Shown here: piece by piece, positions 24,017 through 31,667 of the stretch
How the letters are laid out: the number at the start of each line of letters is the position of its first letter
Numbering within the stretch: position 1 is the first letter of the stretch
NCBI GenBank assembly: GCA_021809545.1
Contig: JAKAYL010000008.1
Location: forward strand, 1-51,476
Direction of reading: 5' to 3'
Source of the DNA: Thermoplasmata archaeon
Lineage (GTDB): Archaea; Thermoplasmatota; Thermoplasmata; Lutacidiplasmatales; UBA184
Length of the DNA: 51,476 nt
Notes under the pieces: model-generated
Databases searched by the model: none
Seen by the model: only the letters and a program-made list of their open reading frames with translations
Told to the model about the DNA's origin: nothing
Position numbers and translations under genes: made by a program

Positions 24017-24870
24017 GGGCTCACCTCACCCCGAGGGTCTGGGTCATGCGGGACCTGGGCGGCCAACCGCCCGTACCGTTCGAGGAGGATCCGGGTCCGG
24101 TGGAGATTGAGGTAGAGCGCATAGGCGGTCGCAGCCGGAAAGAGGAAGAAGGCGGCGTAGGACGCGAGGACAGTGTAGGTGAGCGCTCCCACGGTGGGGA
24201 TCACCAGGGTGAGGAGGATCGGCAACGATAGGCAGCAGGAGGCTCCCGCCGCCACTCCCAGGGTCGGGAGCACGTACAGGGCGGTCCACCGCTTCGGGCG
24301 GGGGCAGGAGGCGGCGTGCACGACCGTCTCGATGTTCGCCGTTACCAGGACGGCGATGAGGAATCCCATGAAGAGGCTGAACGGGACAAGGGACATGCCG
24401 TAGTCCGGGGCGATCCAAAGGTTCAGGGCCGGCACCGAGATCATGCTGAGGAGGACATTGACCGGGGTCTCCGGATTGACCAGCCCCGTCGAGAGGAAGA
24501 CGCTGGAGCCAGCATTGATCGGGGCGTAGCCGTACGTGGACAGGAGCAACTGCTCCAGGAAGAGGCCGTAGAGCAAGTAATGGATGGCAAGATAGGAGAC
24601 GAAGATCGCCGCTCCGACGGGGCGATGCAGATAGGACCAGCACCGTTCGAAGGCGGTCCGGAGAGGTCCTTCCCTGAGGGCCACATAGAGTGCGGAGAAG
24701 AGGAAGACGGCGGAGGCGGCCCCGTACACATTGAAGGAGAGCGGGACCCGGTAGGCGATGAGTATGGCGACCACCGAAAGCAGGAGGAAGATCCCGACGG
24801 TGGTCAGGGTAGGGCGGTTCTCTGGCCGGGAGAGAAAGGCACCTAGGCGGCTCGAGTGGTTGCGTACCAT
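24013..24870 (-). CDS. Polytopic membrane protein of the oxidase operon
   Basis: This 285-residue protein has about six membrane helices, near residues 21-40, 46-66, 88-108, 158-180, 198-222 and 230-256. A long exterior loop (about 110-157) lies between helices 3 and 4. Cys212-Cys213 sit in a membrane segment (GASCCLSLP), and Cys189 precedes it, which might bind copper or heme. It overlaps coxB by 28 bases and the hydrolase by 4, so it is probably made with the oxidase. Its topology parallels the protein at 30913. An assembly or metal-delivery role is inferred only from position. Confidence 0.75.
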   Translation of the reverse strand: MVRNHSSRLGAFLSRPENRPTLTTVGIFLLLSVVAILIAYRVPLSFNVYGAASAVFLFSALYVALREGPLRTAFERCWSYLHRPVGAAIFVSYLAIHYLLYGLFLEQLLLSTYGYAPINAGSSVFLSTGLVNPETPVNVLLSMISVPALNLWIAPDYGMSLVPFSLFMGFLIAVLVTANIETVVHAASCPRPKRWTALYVLPTLGVAAGASCCLSLPILLTLVIPTVGALTYTVLASYAAFFLFPAATAYALYLNLHRTRILLERYGRLAAQVPHDPDPRGEVSP

Positions 24871-25664
24871 TGGGCGTAGGCCGCCTGGGGCATCGCGTGG
24901 ATGGTGGCGATCATGTTCGCGTGCCCGATCCCGCAGAGTTCCATGCAGAAGACGGTGTAGTTCCCGCTCTCGTAGATGACCGTCCAGGCCGTGTTGGTGT
25001 GTCCGGGATACGCATCGACCTTGACCTTGAGCGCGGGGATGGCGAAATCGTGCATGACGTCGATACTATAGACCTTGAAGATGATCTGCGTATTCAGGGG
25101 CAGCACGGCCGAGTCGGTCGAGTTGTAGTGGTTGGGGTACTGGAAGGTCCATCCCCACTGGTAGGCCTCGACCATGACGGTGAGGGTGGGCGTGCCTGCG
25201 GGGTCCGAAGGGGTGCCGAGCAGCATGTTGTTGAGCGGAAGGCTGTAGGCCGTGAGGGAGAACAGGAGGATCGCGACGAAGATGTTGACGTAGAGGAGCG
25301 AGCGGGACGAGCGGCCCCGGTTCGAGGTGGGCACCCGGTCCTCATGGATCTTGTCCTCGGGGTCCGGGAGATCGGGGCGGTCCCGGTACTTCCACATGAT
25401 GAGGAAACCCTCCCCCATGATGACGACGACGATCGGGATGCCGACGAGGAGGTAGAGGTCGATGAGCCAGCTCCAGTAGCCGGCGTTCTCGGAGGGAGAA
25501 TGGGCCATGAGCGGATAGGGGAGATACGGGGACGGCGCGAAGCCGCCGATGCCCCACCGGTCGAAATAGAGGTTGAGAACGAACCACAGGATGGCGAGGG
25601 ACGCGACCAGGAAGATCGCCCCGGCGATCAGGTACTGCTTGCGGTTCTCTTGCTCCTCGGTCAT
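24843..25664 (-). CDS. coxB: Cytochrome c oxidase subunit II (CuA subunit)
   Basis: This subunit receives electrons at the binuclear CuA centre and passes them to subunit I. It has helices at about residues 12-32, 64-90 and 122-142, then an exterior cupredoxin domain. The CuA ligands are all present: His205 (DVMHDF), Cys240, Glu242, Cys244, His248 and Met251 (CMELCGIGHANM). The conserved aromatic electron-entry patch reads YQWGWTFQYP. Three N-terminal helices is one more than the usual two. The gene follows coxA by 10 bases. Confidence 0.95.
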   Translation of the reverse strand: MTEEQENRKQYLIAGAIFLVASLAILWFVLNLYFDRWGIGGFAPSPYLPYPLMAHSPSENAGYWSWLIDLYLLVGIPIVVVIMGEGFLIMWKYRDRPDLPDPEDKIHEDRVPTSNRGRSSRSLLYVNIFVAILLFSLTAYSLPLNNMLLGTPSDPAGTPTLTVMVEAYQWGWTFQYPNHYNSTDSAVLPLNTQIIFKVYSIDVMHDFAIPALKVKVDAYPGHTNTAWTVIYESGNYTVFCMELCGIGHANMIATIHAMPQAAYAQWYATTRAA

Positions 25665-25674
25665 GGTCTTCCTC

Positions 25675-28600
25675 TCATGCGAGCCAGAACACCCCGATGA
25701 GGATGAGCCCGAAGAGGGCCACGAAGGACCAAAGGTAGGCGGCCGCGGTGAGCCCGTCGAAGGGGGAGGCGACCTTCACTCCCGGGACGGCGGCCTGAGC
25801 GTTCGGGTCCGGCTGGGTCACGATCTTGGGAAGGCGGACCGCGAAGTAGGCGAGGACCGCCAGGAGGGCGAGGATGTGGAGGATGTGGAGGATGGAAAAG
25901 TCATAGAACATCGAGGTGCTGAGGTTGGTGTCGATGGTCGAGAGCCCCATACCGGCGTTCGTCATGTATTGCCAGTTCATTAAAGTGGCTCCCAGGAAGA
26001 CCCCCCCGAGGATCATCGTGGCGACGACCCCGGCCTCGGCGAGGATGAGATTCCGGGCCTTCGCCGCCCAGAGCGCGATGTAGATCATGAGGATGCTCGC
26101 CAGGAGAGAGAGCACCAGCAGCCCGTTGTAGAGCGAGCTCTGGTACTTGGACAGGACCGTCAGCGGGTCGTTGAAGTAGGGAGCCTGCCAGGTGGCGAAC
26201 AGGTAGCCGCCGACCATGGCCCCGAAGAAGGCGATGTCGCCGGTGATGAAGATGAGGGTGCCGAGTTGCACGTTCGAGAGGCTGCCGAAGGGTCCCAGCT
26301 CCCTCGTTCCGTGGTCCATCGAGGGGATGAGGTCGTCGTAGTCCTCCCGGGCCCAGCCGATCACGGCCGCCAGGAGCAGCACGAGTCCCCCGGCCAGGAG
26401 GGCGAGCGAGCCCCAGTACAGGTAGACCACGAGACCGAAGAGGGTGCCCATCGACCCGAGGCCGACGAAGAGGGGCCACTTGCTGAGCCGAGGGGCGTGC
26501 GGGTGGTCGGTGGAGGGCTCGATGAGCATCTTGTCCCCCCGGACGACCGGGTTCCCGTCGAAGTTGTGATCCGGTGGCGGGGAGGTGGTGAGCCACTCGA
26601 ACCCCCAGGCGCCCCAGGGGTTGCGGGAAGCGACGGGCCCCCGCTTCACGCTGTAGATCAGGTTGATGAGGAAGATGGCCTGGGCCGTCCCGTAGATGTA
26701 CCCCCCGATGGTGGCGATCAGGTTCAGCTGGTCGAAACCGAAGCTGGCCGAGTAGACGAAGTACCTCCTCGGCATGTTGTAGAGGAGGAGCATGGGGAAG
26801 TAGAGGGTGTTGATCCCGATGGCGGCGACCACGAAGTGGAGCCGTGCGATCGTCTCGTTGTACATCCGTCCCGTGACCTTGGGGAACCAGAAGTAGGTAG
26901 CCGCGGTCAGCCCCCAGAGGGCGGTCCCGGCCAGCATGTAGTGGAAGTGCCCGACGACCCAGTAGGTCCCGTGGAAGGCCACATCGAGGGCCGGCACCGA
27001 GGTGAGTACCCCGGTGACCCCTCCGATGATAAAGAGAGGGATCGCTCCCATGGTGAAGAGCATGGGGGCCCGGTAGCGGATCTTGCCACCGGTGATGGTG
27101 AAGATGAGGCCGAGGACGAGGGTGTCGGAGGGGATGGAGATCGCCCCGGTGGTGATCGACTGGATATCGAGCCAGCCGAGGTTGACCCCCGTCATGAACA
27201 TGTGGTGGAGCCAGACCATCGTGCTGAGGACGACGATCGCCGCCATCGAGTAGATGACGTAGCGCTTGCCGAAGATCGGCCGGCCAGAGAAGACGCTCGC
27301 GATGTCGTACATGGCTCCGAAGGCGGGGAAGATGAGGATGTAGACCTCCGGATGTCCGAAGAACCAGAAGACCTGCTGCCAGAGGAGGGTGCCTCCGACG
27401 GAGGAGAGGAAGATGACCGAGCCGAGCATGCGGTCCATCGTGAGGAGGGTCACCGCGGCGGCGAGGTCCGGGAAGGCGAGCCACATCATCGCCAGAGTGA
27501 AGAGCACGCTCCAGGAGAACATCGGGAGATCGATGAGCCGGTAGCCCTTCGCCCGCTGCCGGGCCACGGTGGTGGCGATGTTCAACGTCCCCAGGATGAC
27601 GGAGGCGCAGAGCATCAGGATCCCGAGGATCCCCACATCCATCCCCGGTTGGGGAAGGTACGGCGTCTCGGTGAGCGGTGCGTACAGCGTCCAACCGGAG
27701 GAGATGGCCCCTCCGGGAAGGAAGATGCCGGAAAGAAGGAGGAGGCCGCCGAAAAGATAGAACCAGTAGCTCAACGCGTTGAGCCGCGGGAAGGACATGT
27801 CCTTCGCCCCGATCTGGAGCGGGAGGATGTAATTGGCGAAGGCGAACCCGAGCGGGGAGAGGACGAAGAGGGCCATGAGAAGCCCGTGCATCGAAACCAG
27901 TTGATTATAAACTTCGGCATTTACAAAATTATTGTCGGGAAGGCGCAGTTGAGTCCTCATCATCATGGCGAAGGTCCCCGCCACGAAGAAGAAGTAAATC
28001 GCCGTGACAAAATAGAGGATCCCGACCCGCTTGTGGTCGGTCGTGAAGATCCACGAACGTAAGCTGTAGGGCGTTCCCTGGTCGGTCGTGGCCAGGGAGG
28101 TGAGCCCCTTCCGGAGGCTCCCGAGCGACTGGGCGTTGAAGATGAGCAGGGCGGCGGCGGCCATCACGACGAAGGCCACGATCAGGATGCCGGTCTGGAT
28201 CGGAAGCGTGAGCGCCGGGGTGACCGTGGGGGTCTTGGGCGCCAGGCCAAGGTAGAGCTCGCCGAACATTCCGGACTGGAAGTGTCCGGGGATGAGACAG
28301 ACATAGTAGTACACCCCGTGGGGGTTGGAGAAGGAGACGGCTGGGCTGACGAAGGGGCCTGCGCTCGTGAGGTTCAGATTGACCGCAGTGTGCTTGGCGA
28401 AGTAGGCGCTCAATGTCGTCGCGGAAACCACGGAAGGGTTTGCCGTCCAGTTCACTAGGTTGGTGTCGTTGGCGACCGAATCCAGAGTGAAAGTATGACC
28501 GACCCCGCCGATGTTCCCGACGCTGAAGACGACCGTGGCGTTCGTCGGAACGCTCAGTGTGTTCGGCTCGAACGTCCAGGTCGCGGTCGCGTTGAGGAAG

Positions 28601-28791
28601 CACTCTACGGTCGGCCCGGAACCGTTCGCCGCGGGTTTGAGGATGTGGTCACAGGGGCCGGTCGCCGCGGCCGGTCGCAGAACGACCTCGGCGGGGACGC
28701 TCGGCGCGATGACGAAGATGAGAAGAAAAGAGATTACGGTGAGCAGTGCGACGAATTTCAGCCTGCGCGCAGTGAACGAGGCAAGCATCAT
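25675..28791 (-). CDS. coxA: Cupredoxin - CoxI - CoxIII fusion, terminal oxidase
   Basis: This one polypeptide of 1038 residues carries three modules. After a membrane anchor (about 11-30) comes an exterior cupredoxin (about 65-183) with a type 1 copper site His99, Cys165, His170, Met175. A linker helix (about 197-217) leads to subunit I (about 245-760), with low-spin heme His in VSMHGLLM, CuB ligands in GHPEVY and LHHMF, the cross-linked Tyr, and heme ligands in GHFHYML. Subunit III is at about 850-1038 (GTLIFITGDIAFFGAMVGGY). D-channel residues are conserved, but the K-channel Lys is Leu. A TATA-like box lies 26 bases ahead. It heads the operon to tmk. Confidence 0.94.
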   Translation of the reverse strand: MMLASFTARRLKFVALLTVISFLLIFVIAPSVPAEVVLRPAAATGPCDHILKPAANGSGPTVECFLNATATWTFEPNTLSVPTNATVVFSVGNIGGVGHTFTLDSVANDTNLVNWTANPSVVSATTLSAYFAKHTAVNLNLTSAGPFVSPAVSFSNPHGVYYYVCLIPGHFQSGMFGELYLGLAPKTPTVTPALTLPIQTGILIVAFVVMAAAALLIFNAQSLGSLRKGLTSLATTDQGTPYSLRSWIFTTDHKRVGILYFVTAIYFFFVAGTFAMMMRTQLRLPDNNFVNAEVYNQLVSMHGLLMALFVLSPLGFAFANYILPLQIGAKDMSFPRLNALSYWFYLFGGLLLLSGIFLPGGAISSGWTLYAPLTETPYLPQPGMDVGILGILMLCASVILGTLNIATTVARQRAKGYRLIDLPMFSWSVLFTLAMMWLAFPDLAAAVTLLTMDRMLGSVIFLSSVGGTLLWQQVFWFFGHPEVYILIFPAFGAMYDIASVFSGRPIFGKRYVIYSMAAIVVLSTMVWLHHMFMTGVNLGWLDIQSITTGAISIPSDTLVLGLIFTITGGKIRYRAPMLFTMGAIPLFIIGGVTGVLTSVPALDVAFHGTYWVVGHFHYMLAGTALWGLTAATYFWFPKVTGRMYNETIARLHFVVAAIGINTLYFPMLLLYNMPRRYFVYSASFGFDQLNLIATIGGYIYGTAQAIFLINLIYSVKRGPVASRNPWGAWGFEWLTTSPPPDHNFDGNPVVRGDKMLIEPSTDHPHAPRLSKWPLFVGLGSMGTLFGLVVYLYWGSLALLAGGLVLLLAAVIGWAREDYDDLIPSMDHGTRELGPFGSLSNVQLGTLIFITGDIAFFGAMVGGYLFATWQAPYFNDPLTVLSKYQSSLYNGLLVLSLLASILMIYIALWAAKARNLILAEAGVVATMILGGVFLGATLMNWQYMTNAGMGLSTIDTNLSTSMFYDFSILHILHILALLAVLAYFAVRLPKIVTQPDPNAQAAVPGVKVASPFDGLTAAAYLWSFVALFGLILIGVFWLA

Positions 28792-28813
28792 CAGGCGTGG
28801 GAGATAAGGGCAG

Positions 28814-28819
28814 ATTTAA
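28814..28819 (-). promoter_or_regulatory. TATA-like box for the oxidase operon
   Basis: The minus strand reads CTTAAATCTG around TTAAAT, centred about 26 bases before the tandem ATGs at 28791 and 28788. Confidence 0.55.
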
Positions 28820-29205
28820 GATTTTCGTTTTTTGGAATCACGTCGCCCGCACTATCCTGACCCCGGATACCCCCCTGCCCTTTCGGAGGAAGTCCCGTTC
28901 GCTGGCCCGGTTGTCCGGCGCCACGATGCCGTCTGAGCACCGCCCCACGAGCCGACCGGAGAAGTCAAGAGGCTCGTGTGGAATCCCGCAATGGTATGGT
29001 GGCTCACCCTCACTCTGTTGAGGTATGCAGGGTGCAATGCCGTCTTCCCCGTTCGGGGCACCGAAAATTCATCTGGGCGCCCGAGAACTCGGGGCGCTCG
29101 AACGAGAGACCGGATCCCCTCCTCGGAGAGGACCGGGGGCGGACGGGGGAGTCTTGTCTTGACGGCGTAGATCGGGTCCTGGAAGCCTACGCGATCGGAG
29201 ATTTC

Positions 29206-29210
29206 GGAGG
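29206..29210 (+). promoter_or_regulatory. Shine-Dalgarno sequence for the methyltransferase
   Basis: GGAGG lies 9 bases ahead of the GTG at 29220. No TATA box is placed for a leaderless start, so this gene appears to have a leader. Confidence 0.55.
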
Positions 29211-29219
29211 AGGGGACGG

Positions 29220-30032
29220 GTGAGCCAGCCGGTCTCCAAGCGGACGGCCCGCACCATCTTCGGAAGGGACCCGGAGGCTTTCGACCGGGCCCGGCTCCGA
29301 TATCCTCCCCGCGTATTCGAGGTCCTCACCCGTCGCTGCGGACTGCAGGAAGGAACGTCGGTCTTCGAGATCGGACCGGGAACGGGGATCGCCACCCGGG
29401 AACTCCTTCGGTTGGGCGCGGGCCCGTTGACCGCGATCGAGCCGGATCCGAACCTCGCCGAGTTCCTGGGCTCACATCTTGGCCGGAGGCGAAGGAGGGT
29501 CCGTATCGTGCGCCTTCCCTTCGAGAAGGCGCCACTGGAGGAGGCCGCGTACGATCTTGGGGTCGCCGCCACCTCGTTCCACTGGGTGGAGGAGCGGGTG
29601 GCGCTCCGGAAGATCGCCCGTTCGCTCCGACCGGGAGGTTGGTGGGCATTCTGGGCGAACCTCCACGGGGACCAGGAGCACCCCTCGGCGTTCCACCGGG
29701 CGATCCAGCCCTTGTATGGGAAGCAGGGCCAAGGGCGCCCCCTCCATGCCCGTCCTTCCCCCTCCCTTTCCGTGCAGCAAGACCGACGAGCCCGGTCGCT
29801 CCGCGCCACCGGGAGCTTCGATCGTATCACCCAGGAGATCATTCGCACCAGGGTGAATCTCGACACGGCGCATGTGACCGCCCTTTGGGCCACCTTCAGC
29901 GACATCGCGATTCTGCCCCGGAAGCAGCGGGTCGAGTTCCTCACGGGCATGGCGCGCATCGTCCACGAGGAGTTCGGGGGGGAGGCGAAGTTCACCGTGG
30001 TGACCCCACTCCTTACGGCCCGACGCAAGTGA
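29220..30032 (+). CDS. SAM-dependent methyltransferase, class I
   Basis: This 270-residue protein has motif I FEIGPGTGIATREL (about residue 53), the acidic ribose-binding end of strand 2 (AIEPDPNL) and a motif around AATSFHWVEE followed by RSLRPGGWWAFWA. The N-terminal FGRDPEAFDRARLRYP is typical of a large group of small-molecule methyltransferases. The substrate cannot be told. The start is GTG with a good ribosome-binding site. It stands between the two halves of the oxidase and copper-protein region but no functional link is evident. Confidence 0.87.
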   Translation: MSQPVSKRTARTIFGRDPEAFDRARLRYPPRVFEVLTRRCGLQEGTSVFEIGPGTGIATRELLRLGAGPLTAIEPDPNLAEFLGSHLGRRRRRVRIVRLPFEKAPLEEAAYDLGVAATSFHWVEERVALRKIARSLRPGGWWAFWANLHGDQEHPSAFHRAIQPLYGKQGQGRPLHARPSPSLSVQQDRRARSLRATGSFDRITQEIIRTRVNLDTAHVTALWATFSDIAILPRKQRVEFLTGMARIVHEEFGGEAKFTVVTPLLTARRK

Positions 30033-30131
30033 CCTGGCCCGGAGGCACGGACGGGCGACCCGGATCGATGCGCAGGGCTTTTCGGCGAGAAGCGAGAGAT
30101 TCTGGATCCAGGGACGTTCCAGTAACAAGTA

Positions 30132-30141
30132 GTTAAATACC
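30132..30141 (+). promoter_or_regulatory. TATA box for the cupredoxin gene
   Basis: GTTAAATACC is centred 26 bases before the ATG at 30162. Confidence 0.65.
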
Positions 30142-30161
30142 TAAATCCAAATGGGCGTGGC

Positions 30162-30848
30162 ATGCGGCCCGGGCGTCTTTCCGTTGTGGCGCTTACCTTC
30201 GCAGCGCTGACGGTGCTCTCGCTCTTCACCGTCCTCGCTTCGGCTCACCCTGGGGACGTTGCACTGGGGATCAATCCGGGCGGGAGCTCGGCCGTGCACG
30301 TGCTACGGGCGGCCACGCCGACCTCCGGTCCCCTGGTGGAGGTCTTCGTCAACGGGACGGGCAAGATCACCTGGGATCCCACCTCCTTGGACGTCCCTTC
30401 CGGTGCCTCCGTGATCTTCGTTGTCGGCATCGTGGGACAGATCCCGCACAACTTCACCCTCGATGCGATCTCGAACGACACGAACCTCTCCATCACCATG
30501 ACCCCTTCCCAGGTCGACACCTACTTCCAGCAGCATCCCCCGTTGGTGCGGATCCCCGCCCTCAACGTCTCGGGCGCCCCCTACAAGACGGCCCCCGTCC
30601 AGATGCCCGCCCACGGGGTCTTCGAGTACATCTGCCAGGTCCCCGAGCACTTCCAGTCAGGGATGTTCGGGCACCTCTACGTCGGGGTGGCCGAGCAGGC
30701 GGCCGCCACGGGCTTTTCGCTGAACCTGATGGAGGACGCCACCCTCTTCATCACTACCCTGGCCCTGATCGTCGTCATGGCGGTCTTCCTCACCCGGAAG
30801 CACAAGCCGGCCAAGCCTCTGGCCCCTGAGGACGACGAGGAAGCTTAG
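30162..30848 (+). CDS. Membrane-anchored cupredoxin (sulfocyanin-like)
   Basis: This 228-residue exterior blue copper protein has a signal/anchor helix (about 8-28), a cupredoxin domain (about 58-176) and a C-terminal helix (about 193-211) with a short basic then acidic tail. The copper ligands are His96 (IPHNFTL), Cys158, His163 and Met168 (CQVPEHFQSGM). The segment HFQSGMFG is identical to that in the cupredoxin fused to CoxI, so the two are close relatives. The likely role is an electron carrier to the terminal oxidase. It has its own promoter. Confidence 0.92.
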   Translation: MRPGRLSVVALTFAALTVLSLFTVLASAHPGDVALGINPGGSSAVHVLRAATPTSGPLVEVFVNGTGKITWDPTSLDVPSGASVIFVVGIVGQIPHNFTLDAISNDTNLSITMTPSQVDTYFQQHPPLVRIPALNVSGAPYKTAPVQMPAHGVFEYICQVPEHFQSGMFGHLYVGVAEQAAATGFSLNLMEDATLFITTLALIVVMAVFLTRKHKPAKPLAPEDDEEA

Positions 30849-30912
30849 CACCGCACCTGCGGTTTCCGTCCCGGTCGGGGAGTTCCGGGCTTATCTCTTA
30901 TATCTAGGTACG

Positions 30913-31566
30913 GTGGAACGGGCAGGGAAGGAAGTGTCGGTGGATTGGAGGGAGGTGCTGTCCCTCTTCCGGTTCCGTGAGGTCCGGAAGGTAGGACGTG
31001 CGCACCGTGGATGGCTTCTCGGGCTTCCCGCGGCCCTGGCGTACGTCGTGGTGGCCCTCTACTTCGGATTCGACCTCTTCTTCGTGCAGAGCAACTATCC
31101 CTATTCCCTGGCACTCTACACTTGGAACGGCCAGCTTCTCTGGTGGTACTTCCCGTATGTCGAAGTCTTGACCCCCTACTTCCAACTCGCTCTTCCCCTG
31201 TCTTCCGCAGCCGAGATCGGCATCACGGGGATCACCGTGGGCTGGGCCGTTGGTGCCGCGTGGGCGGTGGGGGTCGTCTACCACCGGAAGGAGACGCAGG
31301 TGCTGTCCGTCCCCTTGGTGTTCGCCTTCGCTCTGCTCGGAGCGATGAGCTTGGCCGCCCCCGTGACGATGGATGGGCTAGCCTACTCTCTTGCGCTCTC
31401 GGATGCTACGGCCTGGATCACCCTGATGTACGCCTGGTATCTTCCTCTCCTCGAGATCGTCGGGAACATCCTCATCCTCCTGTTCCTGGAGCTGCGGCTC
31501 CGAGGACTCAAGCTCGCGGGCGTTCCCTCTTCTCGCCGTAGGGCCCTCCGCGAACCGAACGAATAG
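30913..31566 (+). CDS. Polytopic membrane protein beside the cupredoxin
   Basis: This 217-residue protein has about five membrane helices (near residues 36-57, 98-122, 131-150, 153-172 and 176-195) and an aromatic-rich exterior loop between the first two (NGQLLWWYFPYVEVLTPYF). It has the same order of helix, long loop and three to four helices as the C-terminal part of the 24013 protein, but lacks its Cys pair. Possible starts are GTG at 30913, 30934 or 30940. A TATA-like TTATATC at 30898-30904 favours the later ones. A role in the copper or oxidase system is inferred from position only. Confidence 0.72.
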   Translation: MERAGKEVSVDWREVLSLFRFREVRKVGRAHRGWLLGLPAALAYVVVALYFGFDLFFVQSNYPYSLALYTWNGQLLWWYFPYVEVLTPYFQLALPLSSAAEIGITGITVGWAVGAAWAVGVVYHRKETQVLSVPLVFAFALLGAMSLAAPVTMDGLAYSLALSDATAWITLMYAWYLPLLEIVGNILILLFLELRLRGLKLAGVPSSRRRALREPNE

Positions 31567-31639
31567 GCGTGCCCTGGGCTCGACCGATTTAGCGCCTGAG
31601 GAGCGAGCCGCCGTTCTGTTCGATGACCGTGGGCGGTAG

Positions 31640-31647
31640 TTTATATC
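31640..31647 (+). promoter_or_regulatory. TATA box for the MscS gene
   Basis: TTTATATC is centred 25 bases before the GTG at 31668 and 31 before the ATG at 31674. Confidence 0.65.
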
Positions 31648-31667
31648 CGCCTTTCCCGTGACACGGG

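Larger units (their letters stand above)
28792..29219. other. Intergenic region between the oxidase operon and the methyltransferase
   Basis: This 428-base gap holds the coxA promoter (28814-28819), a T run at 28828-28833, a GC-rich hairpin at 29077-29097 and a ribosome-binding site at 29206-29210. Short open frames on both strands (for example 28852-29061 minus) lack family features and a clear start signal. No tRNA-like structure was found. The rest is unexplained. Confidence 0.5.

Noticed and set aside
26266-28062. Plus-strand open frame of 598 codons opposite the oxidase gene
   Set aside because: It is a shadow of the conserved CoxI-coding strand.
28852-29061. Minus-strand open frame of 69 codons in the intergenic gap
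   Set aside because: It has no family features, no ribosome-binding site and no TATA box at a useful distance.
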